Below, piece by piece: positions 61,464 to 64,000 of a stretch of DNA of 64,000 nt. Where the stretch lies: the NCBI GenBank assembly GCA_019637315.1, contig JAHBVU010000007.1, positions 124,001-188,000 of the forward strand, given 5' to 3'. Every line of letters starts with the position of its first letter. Position 1 is the stretch's first letter. The DNA is from Gemmatimonadales bacterium (GTDB lineage Bacteria > Gemmatimonadota > Gemmatimonadetes > Gemmatimonadales > GWC2-71-9). The notes beneath the pieces are model-generated. The model was not told the DNA's origin and did not search any database. It was given only the letters and a program-made list of their open reading frames with translations. The position numbers and the translations under genes are program-made.

Positions 61464-64000
61464 ATGTCATCCGACGCGGTCTCGCCTCCTCCCGTCGTCG
61501 CCGGTGTCCCGGCGGCCCTGACCCGGTTTGTCGGGCGGAGTCGTGAACTGGATGACCTCGAAAGCCTCCTGTCGGCACATCGCATGCTGACCCTGACGGG
61601 TGCCGGTGGAAGCGGCAAGACGCGACTTGCCCGCGAGGTCGTGTCCTGCAGCCGTCTGGGGTGGGAACGAATCGTCTGGATCGACTTGGCCCCCCTGACC
61701 GAGCCTGCCCTGATAGCTCCGCAACTTGCCAACGGCTTTGGGCTGGTCGAAACGGCAGGCCAGTCTCCCATTGACCTGATCCGCCGGGTGGTCGGCAACC
61801 AGCGCGTACTCCTCGTCCTGGACAACTGTGAGCACTTGGTCGACGCCGTTGCGCTGCTGGTCGAAAACCTGCTCAGCACCATTGCCTCACTCAGCATTCT
61901 GGCCACCAGCCGCGAGGCACTTGGCGTCCAGGGCGAAACCGCCTGGCTGGTTCCCCCTCTGGGCGACGTCGAGGCAGCACTGCTGTTCGTGGAGCGGGCC
62001 CGGAGCGTCTCGCCCGGGTTTGCGATGACCGAAGCCACCCGTCCCGCCGTCGAAACCATCTGCCGACGCCTCGACGGGATTCCCTTGGCAATCGAGCTCG
62101 CGGCCGCCCGGGTGCGTGTCATCACGCCCGACCAGATTGCCGAACGACTGTCGGACGCGCTGCACCTGCTCAACGTCGGGAGTCGAACGGCCCTGCCAAG
62201 ACAGCGCACCTTACGAGGCACCCTGGACTGGAGTTTTGCGCTGCTCAACGACTTCGAGCGCTGCCTGCTCGAGCGCCTCGCCGTGTTCCCGAGCACCTTT
62301 TCACTGGAGTCGGCCGAGGCGGTGGTCTCAGCCGACCAGGTCGCTGCGGAAGCGGTGTTGGACGGCATCTCGGCCCTGGTCGACAAATCGCTGATCGCGC
62401 TCGACCTGAACGGTACCGAGACTCGGTACCGCCTGCTGGAAACGGTTCGCCAGTACGGAGAGGAGCGACTGCGGGCGACCGGCGGATGGGAAGCGGCCCG
62501 CCACCGCCACGCCACCCACTTCCTGGCCAGCGCGGAAGCCGCGGCACCACATGTATTCGGCGGCGCGTCTGACCCGACCTGCATGGCGCGCCTGACGGCC
62601 GACACCCCAAATTATCGGGCCCTTGCCGAGTGGGCCGCCGAGCGCGGTGATCGCTGCGAATATGCACTTCGACTCGGCTGGGCCCTGCATTGGTTCTGGT
62701 TTGCCCGCGGATCGTTCGAGGAGGGGCGAAAGCAGCTGAGCGGCGCGTTGGCGGGAGCGGATGAGGTTGCAGTCGAATGGCGTGCCCGGGCCTCCCTTGC
62801 CCTGGCGCATATCGGCATCTGGCAGGGCTGGCGAAGCGGCATCACGCCGCTGATGGCTCAGGCCGCCGAGGGCCTGGAGACGACCGGCAGCCGCTTCGAC
62901 CTGGCCTATGCTCTTGTCGCATGGGGCGCGGGGTTCATCATCGAGGGCATCCCGACGGAGGCAGGGCCGCGCCTCGACCGAGCCGAGGCCATGCTGGCAT
63001 CGCAGCCGCCACATGTGATTCATTCCCTGCTGCATTTCTGGCGTGGGCTTGCTGCGCAACACCTCGGCGACCTGGCCGGCGCTCGCGCAGCCTTCATCGA
63101 GGCCGGCAACAACGGCCGGGTCATCGATCACAAGTCGGCGATTGCCTACCCCATGGCCATGCTCGGCAGCATCGACCTTGCCGAACGCAAGCCGCACGAC
63201 GCGATGCAACACTACGGCGACAGCCTGTCCATCCACGAGGCCATCGACGACCGCTGGGGCATGGTCCGAGGCCTCGAAGGAGTCGGCATCGCGGCGGGCA
63301 TGCTCGGCAACGGTCCCGATGCCGCCGTGCTCCTTGGTGCAGCGGAACAGCTGCGGGACCGGTATGCCATTCCCCACGCAACCGGGGAAGTGGCCGACTA
63401 CCAGGCTGCGGTAGCGCATTTGCATACCTCGCTCGGCGATGCCACCGCGGAGTTCTGGCAGCAGGGGCACAGTTTGGAACTCAGGGACGCGGTGCGACTC
63501 GCCCGCCGTGTCGCGAAGCTATCTGGCGACAGCGAGACGCCCCACCTCGCCGTTGCCGGCGCCACCGGCTCTGATCCGGAGGCCGCTCCCGATCTGGTGA
63601 TCCAAACGCTGGGCACGTTTCGCGCAGTCGTTCGCGGCCGCGAGGTCGCGCCGTCGGCGTGGGGATCGGCCCGGCCGCGCGAACTGCTGGCATTCCTCGC
63701 GCTGCACCCGGCCGGCGTCTCGCGAGAACAGGTTGGTGCTGCCATCTGGCCCGAGGCATCGGCGGCCCAGGTTCGCAACAATTTCCATGTGACGATGCAT
63801 CGGCTCCGCAAGGCGCTCGGTGAGAGCGACTGGATTGCGGTCGATCAGGACCGCTACCGCCTCGACCCGGCGCTCAGCGTGGCTTTCGACGCCAACGAGC
63901 TGGAATCCGGGGTCGCCAGCCTTTCATCCGAGCTCGACGACGGCAACGCCGCCCGCTTGGCCGAGGTGCTGAGCCGCTATCACGGTGAATTCCTCGCCAG
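61464..64000 (+). CDS. AfsR-like signal-transduction ATPase with C-terminal SARP-type region (partial)
   Basis: The gene runs off the right edge; 845 residues are visible. Residues 46-53 are the Walker A motif G-A-G-G-S-G-K-T, followed by V-L-L-V-L-D-N-C-E-H (Walker B) and A-T-S-R-E-A-L-G. This is the NB-ARC/STAND ATPase type. Residues about 395-690 are TPR-like helices. From about residue 709 a winged-helix region of the OmpR/SARP type appears (L-G-T-F, R-P-R-E-L-L-A-F-L-A-L-H-P-A-G-V-S-R-E-Q-V, N-N-F-H-V-T-M-H-R-L-R-K-A-L-G), with the start of a BTAD-like helix. In AfsR this module comes first; here it comes last. Confidence 0.85.
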   Translation, partial: MSSDAVSPPPVVAGVPAALTRFVGRSRELDDLESLLSAHRMLTLTGAGGSGKTRLAREVVSCSRLGWERIVWIDLAPLTEPALIAPQLANGFGLVETAGQSPIDLIRRVVGNQRVLLVLDNCEHLVDAVALLVENLLSTIASLSILATSREALGVQGETAWLVPPLGDVEAALLFVERARSVSPGFAMTEATRPAVETICRRLDGIPLAIELAAARVRVITPDQIAERLSDALHLLNVGSRTALPRQRTLRGTLDWSFALLNDFERCLLERLAVFPSTFSLESAEAVVSADQVAAEAVLDGISALVDKSLIALDLNGTETRYRLLETVRQYGEERLRATGGWEAARHRHATHFLASAEAAAPHVFGGASDPTCMARLTADTPNYRALAEWAAERGDRCEYALRLGWALHWFWFARGSFEEGRKQLSGALAGADEVAVEWRARASLALAHIGIWQGWRSGITPLMAQAAEGLETTGSRFDLAYALVAWGAGFIIEGIPTEAGPRLDRAEAMLASQPPHVIHSLLHFWRGLAAQHLGDLAGARAAFIEAGNNGRVIDHKSAIAYPMAMLGSIDLAERKPHDAMQHYGDSLSIHEAIDDRWGMVRGLEGVGIAAGMLGNGPDAAVLLGAAEQLRDRYAIPHATGEVADYQAAVAHLHTSLGDATAEFWQQGHSLELRDAVRLARRVAKLSGDSETPHLAVAGATGSDPEAAPDLVIQTLGTFRAVVRGREVAPSAWGSARPRELLAFLALHPAGVSREQVGAAIWPEASAAQVRNNFHVTMHRLRKALGESDWIAVDQDRYRLDPALSVAFDANELESGVASLSSELDDGNAARLAEVLSRYHGEFLA

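Noticed and set aside
61370-62605. Long open frame on the minus strand opposite the AfsR-like gene
   Set aside because: Ser/Arg/Ala-rich translation with no domain. The plus strand encodes clear ATPase motifs over the same bases. High GC leaves antisense frames open.

Overview
This is a GC-rich, gene-dense bacterial window with no rRNA, tRNA, IS element, integrase or CRISPR array that I can recognise. Several traits point to Gemmatimonadota or a close relative: a SusC/SusD-type outer-membrane pair, a CBM9-like/DUF5916 outer-membrane protein, a plug-only TonB-receptor-like protein, many secreted hydrolases ending in AQ-type signal peptides, a two-subunit KorAB, and a cbb3 oxidase with fused CcoN and CcoO. 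This is an inference from gene content, because no phylogenetic marker gene is present. Coding is continuous. Neighbouring genes very often overlap by 4-14 bases (ATGA, GTGA), which implies long translationally coupled operons.

Layout. 1-3037 (minus): three coupled peptidase M19-type dipeptidases. The first keeps the metal-binding residues, the other two are degenerate, and the last runs off the left edge. 3131-5720 (plus): a RidA-family protein, an SGNH lipoprotein and a secreted beta-propeller-like protein. 5736-7580 (minus): a thioredoxin-like domain fused to an NhaA antiporter. 7722-12306 (plus): a DUF5916 protein and an Ig-like lipoprotein, ending at a strong terminator. 12403-13989 (minus): a Na/Pi cotransporter. 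14155-16704 (plus): a small membrane protein, then an ArsR regulator - RidA - PLP dehydratase operon behind a clear promoter/operator palindrome, then a membrane protein.

16861-25243 (plus): a complete cbb3 cytochrome oxidase operon (ccoNO fusion, ccoQ, monoheme ccoP, ccoG, ccoH, a UreH-like membrane protein, ccoI, ccoS). 25206-29391: a TetR regulator divergent from an MDR oxidoreductase and an acyl-CoA synthetase, with a palindrome between them, then an EamA exporter. 29386-36027 (minus): a full N-type F1Fo ATPase operon in the order atpDCQRBEFAG. Its c subunit has two ring carboxylates and its b subunit has a delta-like tail. 36152-39037 (minus): a TetR/SnoaL-like pair and a CocE-type hydrolase.

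39339-46386: 2-oxoglutarate:ferredoxin oxidoreductase (korAB), an amidohydrolase, a YjbQ protein, a rhomboid protease (minus), proline dehydrogenase and a DinB-like protein. 46777-51345: the SusC/SusD pair, preceded by a leader containing an intrinsic terminator and followed by a bidirectional terminator. 51466-53115 (minus): release factor 3. 53314-55448: a plug-only TonB-receptor-like protein, a 49-residue membrane protein and a YcsG-like NRAMP relative. 55521-60879 (plus): a ferredoxin-NADP reductase, a serine hydrolase, a TauE-type permease, an intact M19 dipeptidase and a PlsC-type acyltransferase. 60925-64000 (plus): a nucleophile-less alpha/beta-hydrolase-like protein and the start of an AfsR-like ATPase regulator with a C-terminal SARP-type DNA-binding region. 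They sit behind a tandem 10-base direct repeat with an 11-base period.

Physiologically the window combines peptide and amino-acid turnover (four M19 proteins, proline dehydrogenase, PLP dehydratase with RidA), ferredoxin-linked oxidation of 2-oxo acids (KorAB, ferredoxin-NADP reductase), high-affinity oxygen respiration (cbb3) and a second ATPase likely to work alongside a housekeeping F-ATPase encoded elsewhere.
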